DNA of 64,000 nucleotides, taken from NCBI RefSeq assembly GCF_019649055.1, contig NW_026570234.1, positions 1 to 64,000 of the forward strand, given 5' to 3'. Under the pieces are notes generated by a model. It saw only the letters and a list, made by a program, of their open reading frames with translations, ran no database searches and was not told the DNA's origin. This document shows, piece by piece, positions 1-15,155 of the stretch. The position numbers and the translations under genes were made by a program. Origin of the DNA: Paramacrobiotus metropolitanus. Lineage: Eukaryota; Tardigrada; Eutardigrada; Parachela; Macrobiotidae. Numbering within the stretch: position 1 is the stretch's first letter; each line of letters starts with the position of its first letter.

Positions 1-28
1 AGCCTAATTTTTATTGTAAGAATCTTAC

Positions 29-3443
<3,415 letters not shown>

Positions 3444-4217
3444 ATGAAAAGAATGGCAAGCACGACTTCTCCTGTTTATGCCGATAAAAATATCTCCGCG
3501 GAGAAATCGGGGATTTTTACACCTACCCTGAACATGATGGGATGGCAGCAGAATGCACTAGATGAGTATTTGACAGAATTCGTTAACAAATCTCGCAATT
3601 TCACCCGACCGGTTGCCGATGTGGGATGTGCCTATGGCTTTGTGACGAAGAAGTTGCTGGACGAAGGCTTAACTGTTATTGCCAATGACCTCGAGAAGGA
3701 ACACCTGTCACAGCTGTGGAATGAACTATCACCGGAGCAGCAGTCGCGATTGAAATGCCATCCCGGCAGCGTACTGGATGTGGAACTGCCTGCTGGTTCT
3801 CTGGACGGTGTAGTAGCAGCTAGATTACTACAGTTTTTCACCACAGAGGCTGTCAGGAAGTCCTGTGATTTATTCTATTCCTGGTTGGCGCCGGGAGGGT
3901 ATTTATGCATCACCAACACTTCCCCGTACCGCGGCACAACCGATGATTTTATTGCGCAGTATGAGAAGAATAAAGCCGATGGAATGGAATGGCCGGGGAT
4001 TACGACGACAGATTCCTTGGATAAAAACCGACAGAAGCGAATTGTTGTTGCGCAGACCGGCTACCGTTTCGATCCCGAAGTTTTAGCACGGGAAGCGCGT
4101 CGAGTGGGCTTTAAAGTGTTAAAGTGCTCCTACTACTCCACACCGTTTCTGCCCGATGAATTTCGCTCGGCGGATGGAGTGCGAGATGCAATTGGATTGA
4201 TGGCTGTTAAAGAGTAA
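3444..4217 (+). CDS. Class I SAM-dependent methyltransferase, bacterial-type, intronless
   Basis: A single open frame of 257 codons plus stop. I start at the ATG at 3444; a second ATG at 3453 is possible, and the frame is open upstream only from a TTG. The Rossmann-fold core is clear: VADVGCAYGFVT is motif I (SAM glycine loop), followed by VIANDLE (acidic end of beta-2), SLDGVVAARLLQFF, and APGGYLCITNTSPY (post-motif III). The layout, including the EWPGI stretch and an IGLMAVKE ending, resembles small bacterial methyltransferases of the kind I recall from Legionella-like genomes rather than a known animal family. The substrate is unknown. It is one of few intronless genes in an intron-rich window, which with its affinity makes horizontal transfer plausible. 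A likely poly(A) signal follows at 4334. Family assignment is firm; the transfer claim is inference. Confidence 0.85.
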   Translation: MKRMASTTSPVYADKNISAEKSGIFTPTLNMMGWQQNALDEYLTEFVNKSRNFTRPVADVGCAYGFVTKKLLDEGLTVIANDLEKEHLSQLWNELSPEQQSRLKCHPGSVLDVELPAGSLDGVVAARLLQFFTTEAVRKSCDLFYSWLAPGGYLCITNTSPYRGTTDDFIAQYEKNKADGMEWPGITTTDSLDKNRQKRIVVAQTGYRFDPEVLAREARRVGFKVLKCSYYSTPFLPDEFRSADGVRDAIGLMAVKE

Positions 4218-4333
4218 CAGTTGGCGCACTTTGTTCCGTGGGCAATTACATAATGTGTGTGAACTGCAATAGACCAATGTGTCTTCTTTCAAGGTTACCC
4301 GGTGCTTGAATTTGTCTAATTGGCTGTGCGTTG

Positions 4334-4339
4334 AATAAA
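4334..4339 (+). promoter_or_regulatory. Poly(A) signal of the methyltransferase gene
   Basis: AATAAA lies 117 nt past the methyltransferase stop codon, before the convergent galactosyltransferase gene. Position and hexamer fit a eukaryotic cleavage signal, so the gene is probably expressed as an ordinary host mRNA. Confidence 0.5.
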
Positions 4340-4515
4340 GTGTTTTTGACGCAGAGATAATGGTTGGTCAATATGACAGAACCTTGATGTTCTTAATAAA
4401 ATTATTTATGGTGTATACTTTGTTTGTATTGTGTGATTGATAGTTGCGTTGTTTAGAGTTGTGCAAAATAGTACAATTCGTCAGGGTATTTTTTAACTTA
4501 AGATTTCTCCACATT

Positions 4516-5867
4516 TTATGCACATAACCTCAAATTTTCTAAGCAAGGCAAATAAAATGCCAAGCGTTTCGTTAAAGGATCGATTTTATGCATTGCGGTG
4601 CTGTTAATCAAATGACATCCAGGAGAAGCACGCAAATCTGGCCAAGTTGCCAGTCCCCAAAAGTTGACCCGCTGTATGCAGATGGAACTGCTAATCGTCT
4701 TTGTTGTGCACTTTTTGTTGATTTCTTCAATCAGGTCGCCTACAAAATAAAGCGCTCTAGTAGTGTGAGCAATAGTAAACAGAAGTTGCGTTCAAAATAT
4801 TCAGTACAACAAGCTGAGAATTTTTATCCGTAACTTGAAAGGTATATATCTGGATGCGTTACTCGTAAAGAACGTTAACACTGACCGGTAATGTAGACAT
4901 CGTCGATCCAGTGTTGGCGGACATGAAAAGCTGTGCGCAACAGTGCGGGCAAAGTAGCCGCCGAAAACACATAAAGAATTCCTGATGCATACACCGGAAA
5001 AAGGTCAGCGTAATACTCAGCTTTCGTGAGAAATTGCGCATGCCGCGTATCCCGAATTACGTTGGTACCCGACTGAAAATGGAAGCCCACCATGAAGTGG
5101 TCGTAATGCAACGTTTTCAGGAACGGCATGATAAGGGGAAAGTTTATCCAAGTATCATCATCCGCCTTGGCCACTAAGGGGGCTTTACAGTGTTCCGCTG
5201 CCCAATGAAAAAAGGATAGAACCAACGCGGTTTGGTTGCGGTATCCATCCCGAACGCGGCTGCTCTGTAGCACATCACCGTACATAACGCTTTCCGTGCT
5301 AATAAGCGCTTGCACTTTGCGATTCGTTTGCTTGCCGAAACCAAAAATGACCTTTACGCCGCACGATGCTGCAGTAAGACCCCATCTGTAGAAGATGTTA
5401 ATGCAGCTTAATACAGTCCTCTCTTACATTAAACATTTACTGGAATGTGTATCTTACGTTTCTCTTATAGCAGCTCGCATATCTGCGGAAGATGGCCGGG
5501 ACGAAACGAACAAAATCATTGACGGTATCCTGTCATCAAGCAGGCAGCTTTTCGGTTGGAACGTCGATTCCGCGCCGGTTTTGGTAGGCTTCTTTCGGTG
5601 GTGGTTCGCTTTAAGCTTTCCATGGCCAATAAAATGTCCTGATGAAATATGTCTGGTAAAGCGTACAAACGTTTCAGGGAGATACTCTTGGGAACCAGTG
5701 ACATTATTATGCATGGTCGCACAGCATCCTCCTTCCTCATTCAGCGCGTCTTGCATTTGCCGGTGCGGACTTGTGTTATGCATAACGATCACCAGACTTC
5801 CGATCAGGACTACGGAGCCCATACAGCATACTATTTTCAGACAATTTCTCAGGTTGACAAATATCAT
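4516..5867 (-). CDS. Beta-1,3-galactosyltransferase-like GT31 glycosyltransferase
   Basis: Golgi type II enzyme predicted to add beta-1,3-linked galactose (or GlcNAc) to glycan acceptors. Three exons, 5458-5867, 4886-5385 and 4516-4739, join in frame to 377 residues. The start is the ATG at 5865-5867; the frame opens further upstream but only from a TTG. A short cytosolic tail (MIFVNLRN) precedes one membrane anchor at about residues 9-29. GT31 signatures follow: AAIRETWG split by intron 1, ESVMYGDVLQ with a DGYRNQT segment, and the metal-binding KADDDTW (DDD at about 212-214). Near the end of exon 2 are the YASGILYVFSAATL stretch and a DDVYITG motif, whose glycine codon is split by intron 2. 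Length fits the B3GALT family. The exact donor and acceptor sugars cannot be read from sequence. Confidence 0.88.
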
Positions 5868-7676
5868 GTTTGATGGCGTGTGGCTTTCATCTTTTTTGAT
5901 ATGCAAATTAAAAGAAAGTGCAAGAATAAAAATTAGTGTGAGCAAAAATTAAAGAATCCTGGTTTACTTACGTGATCGGTAGTTTATTTAATCAAAACAT
6001 AGCTGCATTATCAGTGCGATCTTTGTAAAAGCACACGGCATCTACATGACAGCGAATAAATAACTACAAATCTGCATGGAGATTACTCTAGGTGTTATAA
6101 AGAGGCGACATCGCGTCGGCTGTAATTAAAAGCGACTGTAAGTAATCGTATACCTTTTTAACCTTTATTTTTGTACGAGTATCGTACTTATCGTTAATGC
6201 ACTGTACCGTGCATACTTTAAACTTTAAAGTACTGCGCCTTAAAAAACACATCCGCCAAAACGATGAAGTATTTGCTTGTGAAATCCTTGTGTACGCCGT
6301 GCCGTCGGGTATGTACGATTCCACCAACCTATACAATTGTACGATGAATAATTGTACAGTACAATGCACACACAGACGATTGTATTTTAATTTAAGACTT
6401 TAATTTCATGGGCTGAATTAACGAAGAACTTTAAGTATCTTTTATAATAAAGCTATAATATATGTAGCGTTTCTCCATTATTCATAATGCATCTTGCCAT
6501 GGCAGTACAAAATCTCTTTTAGTACCGCCATCATGCCATGATCTTACCTACGGGTCAGTTTAAAAGAGACGATATCTTGATAAATCATTTTTGAATATAT
6601 TGCGTTTAATATACGTATCAATAACAGTTTGGAATTCGGAAACCTTCATACGTAAGAAGTTTCTTTCATTTGCCGAGGCTGCATGCAGTGCCATGTACAT
6701 TCCATGCACGTTATACGTTACAGATCTGAAACCGAAGTCATTTGTTCGGACTCGAAGGTAACTAGCAAACCGACGTCCACAGATGTAACTATCACCGCAG
6801 GAATGCATAAAGGGCATTACCGCTTTAAATACTACATTCCTATTGGATTTTAACAAATTTATTTGTAACGACCACGGAGTGAACCAGCACTTGCAACTTT
6901 GGTTAATTGGGTGCCAGCTAATGTAAATAAACGTATTTTAACAAATTCAGCCGGCAGTGCAATGAGTGCATTGCCATATCTGTACTGCAGTTATGTTTCG
7001 TTACTGCAGTTATGTTTCAAAAAGAGTTTTTTAGCTAAAAATGCTTGTCTATGATTATCTTATAATCTTGGAATTGTTTAAGCGGGATGAAACCTGTTGC
7101 TAAAAATGACATAAACGTAAATTGTAAATAATTTGTTTTACTATAGTCAATGAAACTATGCCGACAATAAGCTTTGACGTACGTATTATGCATGCGGAAG
7201 TCGGCAAATGAGCGCGTATTAACCGAGCCGACTTCGATTGATGGCAAAATATGCAAGAGTGAAGTCACGCACAAGAGATCTGTGGGACCGTAATAAGTTG
7301 TTCGGCGTTGACTGGCTCTGCCTGTCTGTTTCACTTCGTGTCCTAACTTTGCTTTACAATTGTTAGTAACCATAGACATTCTAAAGATTGCAAGATTTTT
7401 TGTTTCATTCGTTCGATTGTTTGATTTTTGAAAACTATTCTGAATGCGCAAAATGTAATTTGGGGTTTATAGTAATTTTGTTTTTATAGTTTTCTCTACT
7501 GATTTAGGATGAAAGACCGCGCGAAGTGTCGCACAGCAAGATTCTCGTCAAATTATCTGACCCGATTGTTTTGATGTGCCATCTGTGTGTGCTTCGTTTA
7601 TGACGCTGGTCGTCGTCTACGTGGACAGCGCTGGACCATCATTGCAAGCTGGGTTTCCGAGCAGCTCAGCAGTCCC
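5868..7676. other. Intergenic between divergent GT31 gene and FUT8
   Basis: No supported gene. Two minus-strand open frames (about 6560-6856 and 7035-7451) lack a good start, splice context or recognisable motif. One GTACAGTA site lies at 6354-6361. The region must contain the promoters and 5' UTRs of the flanking divergent genes. Confidence 0.4.
6983..7020. repeat. 19-bp direct tandem repeat, two copies
   Basis: The unit TACTGCAGTTATGTTTC plus two bases occurs at 6983-7001 and 7002-7020, differing only in the last two bases. It is a small local duplication in noncoding DNA. Confidence 0.85.
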
Positions 7677-10600
7677 ATGGCGAATTTTTCGCGCTTTAAA
7701 AGATATTTGTTAATCGGTCTTGGATTATGGTTTGTTATGCTGTTTGGAATTTCTCGCATGTTCATCGTGACGGATTTGAATTCCGATGGAAACGGAACAG
7801 ACTTGGAAAAACTACTGGGGAAAAATGCACCTCCCGAAGAGGTGCAGAAAATTAAATCCGCACTGGAAAGAATCGACAAATTGCAAAAACAGAATGATAA
7901 TCTGCAAAGGCGACTGCAAGACCTGCGGTAAATGAACCATGAGCATACCAATATAATGGTTTTGGTGAGAGAGCTGTATTATACACGATGAGTATTATCC
8001 ACAATAAAATATTTTATCAGTGGCGTACTCTGATCACTTAAGATTGCCCGGGCTTATCAAAATGTAAATTATTACTGTCAATGTTTATTACTGTATTTTT
8101 ATTACCTGTGTTTTTGTGTTTATTTTAGACGGTCTGACAAAGATACCATAAAAGAAGTGCGCGAGAAGGGACTTTTTGCGTCAGCTGATTGTAAGTGTAG
8201 ACTGTGTAGTAGTAGAATTTTCTTCGTTTGTTTTCGAATCATTTCTTAAGATATTTCCTGCAGACACCATTAATAAACTATACCTGGTAGCAATAAAGTT
8301 TATCCCATTTTGCAAAAAATAATATAAAAACATTTGTGCGATTTGTGACGCTTGTCGATCAATTGAGAAAAAGCGCGCATTTTGCCGTGAAGTAAGCTTT
8401 TTGCATTTGTGTATCTCTTAAAATCAGAGATTATGATTGGCCGGATTAATAACAGAAACGAGTCAGATTTGCATGATGCGGTGGATCTCGTGAGGACAGA
8501 GGAAGGAAGTGGTTTAGTGTATTTTTGGTTCACGCAAATCGAAGCTATTTCGAGCTTAATTATTGAATTTAATAAAAATTTGATCCCGGATCGGTGCATT
8601 AATTTATTTTCTTCATCGATTTTCGATCTCCGTTACCATTTTATATCTTATGAAATTATTCCAAGTTTTTATTCTTAACTAGCCACCTGAGCAGCGGAAT
8701 AGCCTTTGCGATGCACCACATAAATAAAAATTTGATACAAAATTTCAGTGTAAGGTTGAGTCGAAATAAGTAATGCGGCGTTACAAAATAGGAAACTGTG
8801 GCACATCGAGTGGTGGGAATATACAGAGTATGAGCGCAAAAGTTTATCACCTGTATCCATGCAGAAATTTCCACACAAGATCATTGTGTTACCGCTTCTT
8901 TTTCATTTTAACGATTTTGACTATCATTGGACTATGTGACATTAAAATCGGCACTGAGGTTTTGAGCACACAACAAACGTAAATATCTGAAGAATTTATT
9001 CAAGTCTGCATGCATTACGAAATTGCTGCATAAATACAGTGGCCGTTTAACCGTTAAATGTATTTTTTTATAGGAATTCCGTATTCACAACCAGAGTTTC
9101 AGATTTTTTAGCGCTTGTGCTGGATATCTTAATCCGCCATTTAATGCTGATCTATGGCGTGAGTTTTTATATTTGCAGATATAACACCGACTAAAGAATT
9201 CGAGCTTGCCAGAAGGCGACTGGAAAATGGAATTATCGAATTTTGGCGGTATACTTCAACCCACTTGAAGAAGCTTTCTGAGATGAAAAATGCGGAAGAG
9301 GCGCAAAATTTTGCAAAAGAGATGCTAGATTTCCTCACAGAGCATAAAAGGTACGATTGTTCAACTGTTTGATTCCTGATTGTATGGCAATTGAGATTAT
9401 ACTACGACAATCAATCCCGAATTGATCGTGCTAGTACCGATGCAGGAGTTGCACGACTGTAGGGAAAATCGATAAGCGAGTCGAAGAGTTTACTTTACTA
9501 AAACGTTCTTTAAGTATTCTTGTCAGGCGTTGTTTGAGGGGAAAATGTAGTCTCTTGCATAATAATTTTCCGATGGCATAGTCTCTAGGTTTATTACGGA
9601 TTGTACAAAGAATCCCGATCTGTATTTGTTGGCTGTTGCTCTGACTTGAGGAGCGAACCGGTGTTAATACAGGGCAATTATATTATTAGCGGTGTAGTAG
9701 TGTGAAAACTTTATAGGTCATATTTATGAGGTTGTAGCGGTAAATGGAGCAATGTGCGTAATATTCAACAGACGCTTACGACACCGTATTGTTATTGTAA
9801 CAGTACTTATCGACTAATGATTTAAAACAGTTTCTGATGATATAAATTCTAAGGAATAGTCTTGCGAAAATTTGGTTGCTTCACAGCAGAAAACATTTTT
9901 TTTGGATTATAAGCAAACTCTGACACGGTTGTGCATAATAACTGCATTCTGCATTAACAATGTAAAAGACTGCGTTTTTGAGACATATAGATATGTATGT
10001 TGTTGTTCGAGTCTTCGAGCATTCCAGTCGATTCAGAACACTGGTTGCAAACATCGCCGTCAACTGATGGGTACTGCTGGCATGTTTCTTTGATCTTTGC
10101 ATCGTAAGTTTAGAGCAACAACGAGCGGCTCGATGCAGGACACAGTGTTTGCATGGCTGCTGTTGGAATGAATGCCATAAATGCAGAGAAACAATGTTGC
10201 GCCGCTTAATCAAACATTTCTTTAAGTCTCGCGAAGCTTGCATAAGCTCGAATCGATTCGGTGCTTGTTTTTCCGGCAGGGTAATTTTAAAAGATATTGA
10301 TCAAGTGGAACAAGCCGCCGGACTTACAGATTGGAAGACCGAAAAATCTCGAGAAATGACCAAAATTGTCCAGTCCCGTTTGCATCGTCTGCAGGTATGC
10401 GCTATCCAGATCGCTCTTGAATCTTGGTGCACTTTAATTTTAAACTGTTCGTGAAAAGTGTTTACGCGAAATTTATTAACAAAGCGACTTATTAACAAAG
10501 CTTATTCTTGCATCCCACAACACTTTATTCCGTTGTTATTGTTATGATAAATATCCTGCTGTATATTAGGCATTTCAGATTTTGTTGCCCTGTTGCTTCG

Positions 10601-12557
10601 TTCATGTCTTTATTTAAGTACTTGTCTATTTTGCAGCATCCAACAGACTGCAGCACAAGAAAGCGTTTACGCTGCAACCTCAACAAAGCGTGTGGTTTTG
10701 GTTGCCAGATTCACCATGCCACTTATTGCCTTATCGCGGGTTATGCCCTGAATCGTACTGTGATATTGGAATCAAAAAACTGGCGATATTCCAGAAAAGG
10801 CTGGGAGTCAGTCTTCTTGCCAGTTACTTCCTGCAATGCCGACGGTTACCAGGCGAAAATCTGGAAAGATGATAAAGCGTCCCGACAAGAAATGGTATTG
10901 GATATGCCCATTGTTGATAATGTTGCCGGTGCCTCTCGGTCGCGTCCAATGTGGTTGCCGCTTGCTGTGCCCGCCGATCTGTTCGATCGAATACACGCCT
11001 TCCATAAAAATCCCCCGGTTTGGTGGTTAGCACAGATTGTGTCGTATTTATGGCGATACCAACCGGAAATGAAAGAATATCTCGATGAAAAATCCACTAA
11101 AATGGGCTTCCAGACCCCGATTGTTGGGTAAGAAAATTCCTTGATGGTGGTCCGCGCGGTTATTTGCGATATTTTAATTGCGTGGTTCAACCTAGTGTTT
11201 AAATATGGTTTATGCGCATTGTGCAATGCATGTACGGGAATTAAAACATTAAGATTTAAGATTTCTTCCTTAGTGTGTACTGTGTTGATATTCGTTTATT
11301 ACAATTTTTTACGATTTTTATTGATTACGTGGATTTCATTTTCACAGGGTTCATGTGCGACGGACGGACAAAGTGGGTACCGAAGCCGCTAAACACGAAA
11401 TTGAAGAATATATGCGTTATGTCGACGAATATTACGATCAGTTGGAGGTAACAAAAGGCGAGAAAGTGCCAATTCGTCGTGTCTATCTCGCGTCGGATGA
11501 TCCCAGTGTCTTTCAAGATTGCAAAACAAAGTACTTACACAGTGCATGCGAGACATATTCCGGGAATAGTGCGTGATGCTTTGAATAACACGTAGATGTC
11601 TTCAGGTTTCCCGCTTATGATGTGGTGGCTGATGTGGACGTGATGACAAATGCTGGACTGAGCAAACGCTATTCGGATGAATCTCTTAGGGGAATAATCT
11701 CGGATGTCCACTTCCTTTCTCAAACAGATTATCTTGTTTGCACGTTCTCTTCTCAAGTACGTAGTTTTTCATATGAATAGTGATGATTACTGATTAGCAT
11801 CCCATAGAGAGAGAATGAAAGCGAGGTCTTCGGCACTGATTTTCTTCACCATTCCCCGAGATTTTCTATTTTAAATTGGGTTTCTTTCGTCTTGTGCTTT
11901 AGGGTTAAAAATTTACAGAGAAAATCTTTGTACGTAGTTTCTTGAATCATCATGCCAATAACTACTAGCATGTTCTTGCTTTGTAGTTGAAGCTACAGTC
12001 TGTTATTGTATTTTTATATACATATATATATTTTTTAACGACTGAAATGCACTTACTCTACGTAGCCATCGTGATCGCTGAATGCTGGTAATGCTACATT
12101 GGCTAATAGAATTAAATTGCCGTATTTTAGATTTGAAAGCTCTTATTACTTCAGGTTTGCCGGTTGGCATACGAAGTCATGCAGGCACGATTTTCTGATG
12201 CAACTGATCGCTATAAATCGCTGGACGATATTTATTATTACGGAGGACAGAATGGCCATCAGTTTGAAGCTATTCTGCCGCATACTGCCAGGAATGGCGA
12301 GGAAATCTCCTTCGCCAGAGGCGATTTATTGGGAATCGCCGGTAATCATTGGGATGGATTGTCCGTAGCCGAGCACGTTAAAACGCTACGCAAAGGCAAA
12401 TTTCCGTCCTACAAGGTAAGTTTTTTTCCCCCAGAAAGCGGGAAATCGGTGATGATGATCGAGATAGAACTGTGTATCATCAACTGTGCTTCTGCAGGCC
12501 GATGAGCATTTTGTGACGTATGATATGCCTCGTTATGAGGATTCGGTGGATCTCTAG
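7677..12557 (+). CDS. FUT8: Alpha-1,6-fucosyltransferase (core fucosylation)
   Basis: Golgi enzyme that transfers fucose from GDP-fucose to the innermost GlcNAc of N-glycans. Nine phase-consistent exons (7677-7927, 8129-8190, 9179-9350, 10280-10394, 10637-11127, 11348-11530, 11606-11756, 12155-12415, 12498-12557) encode 581 residues, close to the human 575. An N-terminal signal anchor at about 10-28 is followed by a coiled coil ([16 protein letters not shown]). The catalytic domain has paired cysteines in [12 protein letters not shown], the GDP-fucose motif [14 protein letters not shown] with Arg368-Arg369, ASDDPS, and the conserved segment [19 protein letters not shown]. The C-terminal SH3-like domain contains [13 protein letters not shown]. 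The start is the first ATG that leaves the anchor near the N-terminus. All key residues seem intact. Confidence 0.97.
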
Positions 12558-12913
12558 ATGTCGGCCGTTTCGAGTGCCAAAATATTAATTGAAAGTTTAT
12601 GACGAATCTGTGGTGAATTTTTTACGGTGTTAAACGTTTTACTTTTTGAGGTAATACTCATGACCTATATTTTATACTCAACTTGGTTTTACGTGTTTGT
12701 TATTTATGGGAGTGTTTCTTTTCGTACTTGCAGCTGCATTAATTAATGGAATCGAATCTGATGCTGGGTTATTTTGGTTGTTGTTTTGAATTTTATCGTG
12801 CTGTTGCATACTCAATTCGAGACAAGAAAACGCAGAATTGCGGAAACATACTGGTTCCTTTGCAAACAAAATTGCAAACAAAAATTTCCAGAATTTCTAG
12901 TTCCTTAAAATGT

Positions 12914-12919
12914 TTTATT
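12914..12919 (-). promoter_or_regulatory. Poly(A) signal of the PAW-like gene
   Basis: TTTATT on the plus strand reads AATAAA on the minus strand, 7-12 nt beyond the stop codon; another AATAAA overlaps the stop itself. The 3' ends of this gene and FUT8 therefore lie within about 370 bp, tail to tail. Confidence 0.45.
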
Positions 12920-12925
12920 TCGTAT

Positions 12926-13965
12926 TTATTCGAATTTGATGGAAACGTAAAAGTCTCCGCAAGGATCTTCGGCATTCAACTGCGGGAACAACATGGCGCG
13001 TCCGTTCAAATCAACCTTAACGGTCAGTTTACGGCCTTCGGCGGTCAGATCGAACTTGGTACACTTTTCTTCGTCATCCGTGCTTTGGCAGTTCTCCACT
13101 TCTTTGTCATCCACAAGAATAGATATCTTCACTGATCCGCCCTCGGTTTTATAGGGTAGCGACAGGTGAGCGCTCTTGATTTTCCAGTCTGCCAATAAAC
13201 GAATATGAATAAAAATTAAAATTCCAGTATTACATTGAACTCGGGAGTTATAATGCTCGACCGCCGGTTAATATTATATGTAGTCCAAGAATCGAAATAC
13301 GCAGTTAGAACAGGCAATTACCGGGATGTTCGAAATTCCATTCCAAATGTCCATCTTCCCAGGAGTACAAGCAAGCTGTACAGTTGTATGACTGGCTTTC
13401 AGCCGCGGAGTAGCACGCTATGCTTTTTTCTTGGGCCGCCTGGCTTTGGTAGCCTGTTTTATTAACCAAAAGTTTGTTGCCCCATAAGACAAATAATTGT
13501 TGAAGTATTTTAAAATACCGGCATAGGAGGGTGACTGCTGCACTTTGCTAGTTATATGCTGTTATTATTTTATTATTCGGAATAACATCTCAGTCAGTTC
13601 TATCTTTTATGTACGATTTATACTAGGCCTGTATCGATAATTCGATTCTGGTAAGTACTGCCGCGCACTGTACGTTCAAAAGTAATAGGTATGTCCAAGC
13701 TCACGTGGACAAAATCATAATAATCACTATGTGAATCAATGTTGCTATCCAGTTGGTAAGAAGTAAGTACAATTTCATTACAATTATTACCAAAATACGG
13801 TATAGGAGCACTACGTAGTATTCAAAGTCGAGATTCCTTACCTTTTGTTTTTTCGGGATGTCCAGTGTTTTCTCCATGAATGTATGTATCGGTCCTGGTG
13901 TTATAGCGGAAGACCAGGCGTTTAGCCGCCAGTTCATCAGCAGTGGGAGCAATTGTTTGAGCCAT
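12926..13965 (-). CDS. Small stand-alone PAW-like domain protein
   Basis: Three phase-1-joined exons, 13842-13965, 13322-13453 and 12926-13188, give 172 residues with no signal peptide. The central exon uses acceptor AACAG at 13454-13458 and donor GTAATT and keeps frame on both sides. The pattern KRLVFRYNTRTDTYIHG, then LEWNFEHPDWKIKSAHLSL, then a closing strand FYVSIKFE resembles the C-terminal mannose-binding PAW domain of peptide:N-glycanase (NGLY1), where a FCYN..DKY motif and an ISWKF strand hold similar positions. No transglutaminase catalytic core is present. It may bind high-mannose glycans or be a lineage-specific beta-sandwich protein. The gene converges with FUT8. Gene structure is well supported; the PAW assignment is a remote-similarity judgement. 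Confidence 0.65.
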
Positions 13966-15155
13966 ATTGTGAACAGCAGTTAGCCGAACCGGTGTAATGA
14001 AAAACTCTCAAAAGTTTTCGACTACTTGCTCAATATAATTTTCAAACAACAGCGAGCACTCACAGGTCACAGCGCGACGGAACTGCTTTAAATGCAAGGT
14101 TGCTCCCAGCATGATTTGAGCAGAATTACTAATCGTCTGACGTTTAAATGCCCTTCTTTCTCCTTCGACAGCAGCCGGTGCCTGGTGCCACAGATAACAG
14201 ACCGAGCTAATCTTTATATAAATTCATAAATTATGTAAGTGATTGGATCGTTATGCAAAGTTGCAACTTGCCGGTTGGAGACCGCACAGTACGCAACTGT
14301 TCTCTTTCAACGCTCGCAGCCACGGTTGAGTCTCTTCCCAGTATTTTCGCGTAACTGTAAGCGAAGTCTTTGTGTATTTTAAGATAATTATAAACCCTGG
14401 ATGCGACGGTTTCCGGCTATTCTGCTATAGACGTTCGCAAGTCCGCCCTGCAGACACTGTTCTGTTTGCGACCGTGAAGGCATCAGAACTCTCGGCAATA
14501 AATCAGAGCGTTCTAAAAATACAAACACTGCAGCGCAAAACTCTTGTACAACTTGGATGATAGATACCAGAAGTATATGTAATTGTTTGGGATGCGCTTG
14601 CGTGTATTCGGTGCATATGTATTTGCAATTTGAATTATTAGTAAGGGCAAAAAAGGCTCGAAAGTTACTCGGATTTCGTTGTTACCTTAATTTTATTGTT
14701 ACGTGACAGCTCCAAGTTATTAAATTTTCTATAATTTCTGGAATTTGAAAGAACGTGCTAAAACATGCTGCTTCTTCGGTGTAATAGATTAGGGAGTATT
14801 TTTGCAGACGTATTGTGCTTGCTATGCCTTTAAGTGCCGAATGCCGATGAGCCAAAAATTTACTACACAAGCACTGATAATGCAACAACGATAGCTTAAA
14901 AAACAGTATTAATGCCATATCAAATACAATAAGATGTAATAAATTAAAAAAAGCAAAAAAGTAGTGTAACAAGTACAGCAAAGAGGAAGGCGCAATATTA
15001 CTCGGTGTTGCCAATCATCGCGATTAAAAAATATCACCTAAACCCAAAAATAATAACAAATACCAAGCCCGGATCCCGACACGACGCTCCACATAATACA
15101 GAGCACCTCTATACGACAACATCATGCAAAACAATATGTGACAAAACACATAGCT
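13966..15155. other. Intergenic, no supported gene
   Basis: Contains the presumed promoter of the PAW-like gene; a TATATAAA-like stretch (about 14215-14222) may be a TATA element but is far from the ATG. A minus-strand open frame at 14682-15014 is hydrophobic and AT-rich, with no motif, and is probably chance. Confidence 0.35.

Noticed and set aside
5868-5945. Longer N-terminus for the GT31 enzyme
   Set aside because: The extension begins at TTG, not ATG; ATG 5867 gives a normal short cytosolic tail.
5395-5952. Plus-strand 185-codon open frame
   Set aside because: It is antisense to exon 1 of the GT31 gene, whose minus-strand reading has a membrane anchor and family motifs; the plus frame has no homology.
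6560-6856. Minus-strand 98-codon frame
   Set aside because: Some exon-like residues, but no splice partners or family; not supported as a gene.
7035-7451. Minus-strand 138-codon frame
   Set aside because: Begins at TTG, no domain and no signal peptide; in the divergent promoter region.
14682-15014. Minus-strand hydrophobic 110-codon frame
   Set aside because: AT-rich composition, no clear splice context and no motif; likely chance.
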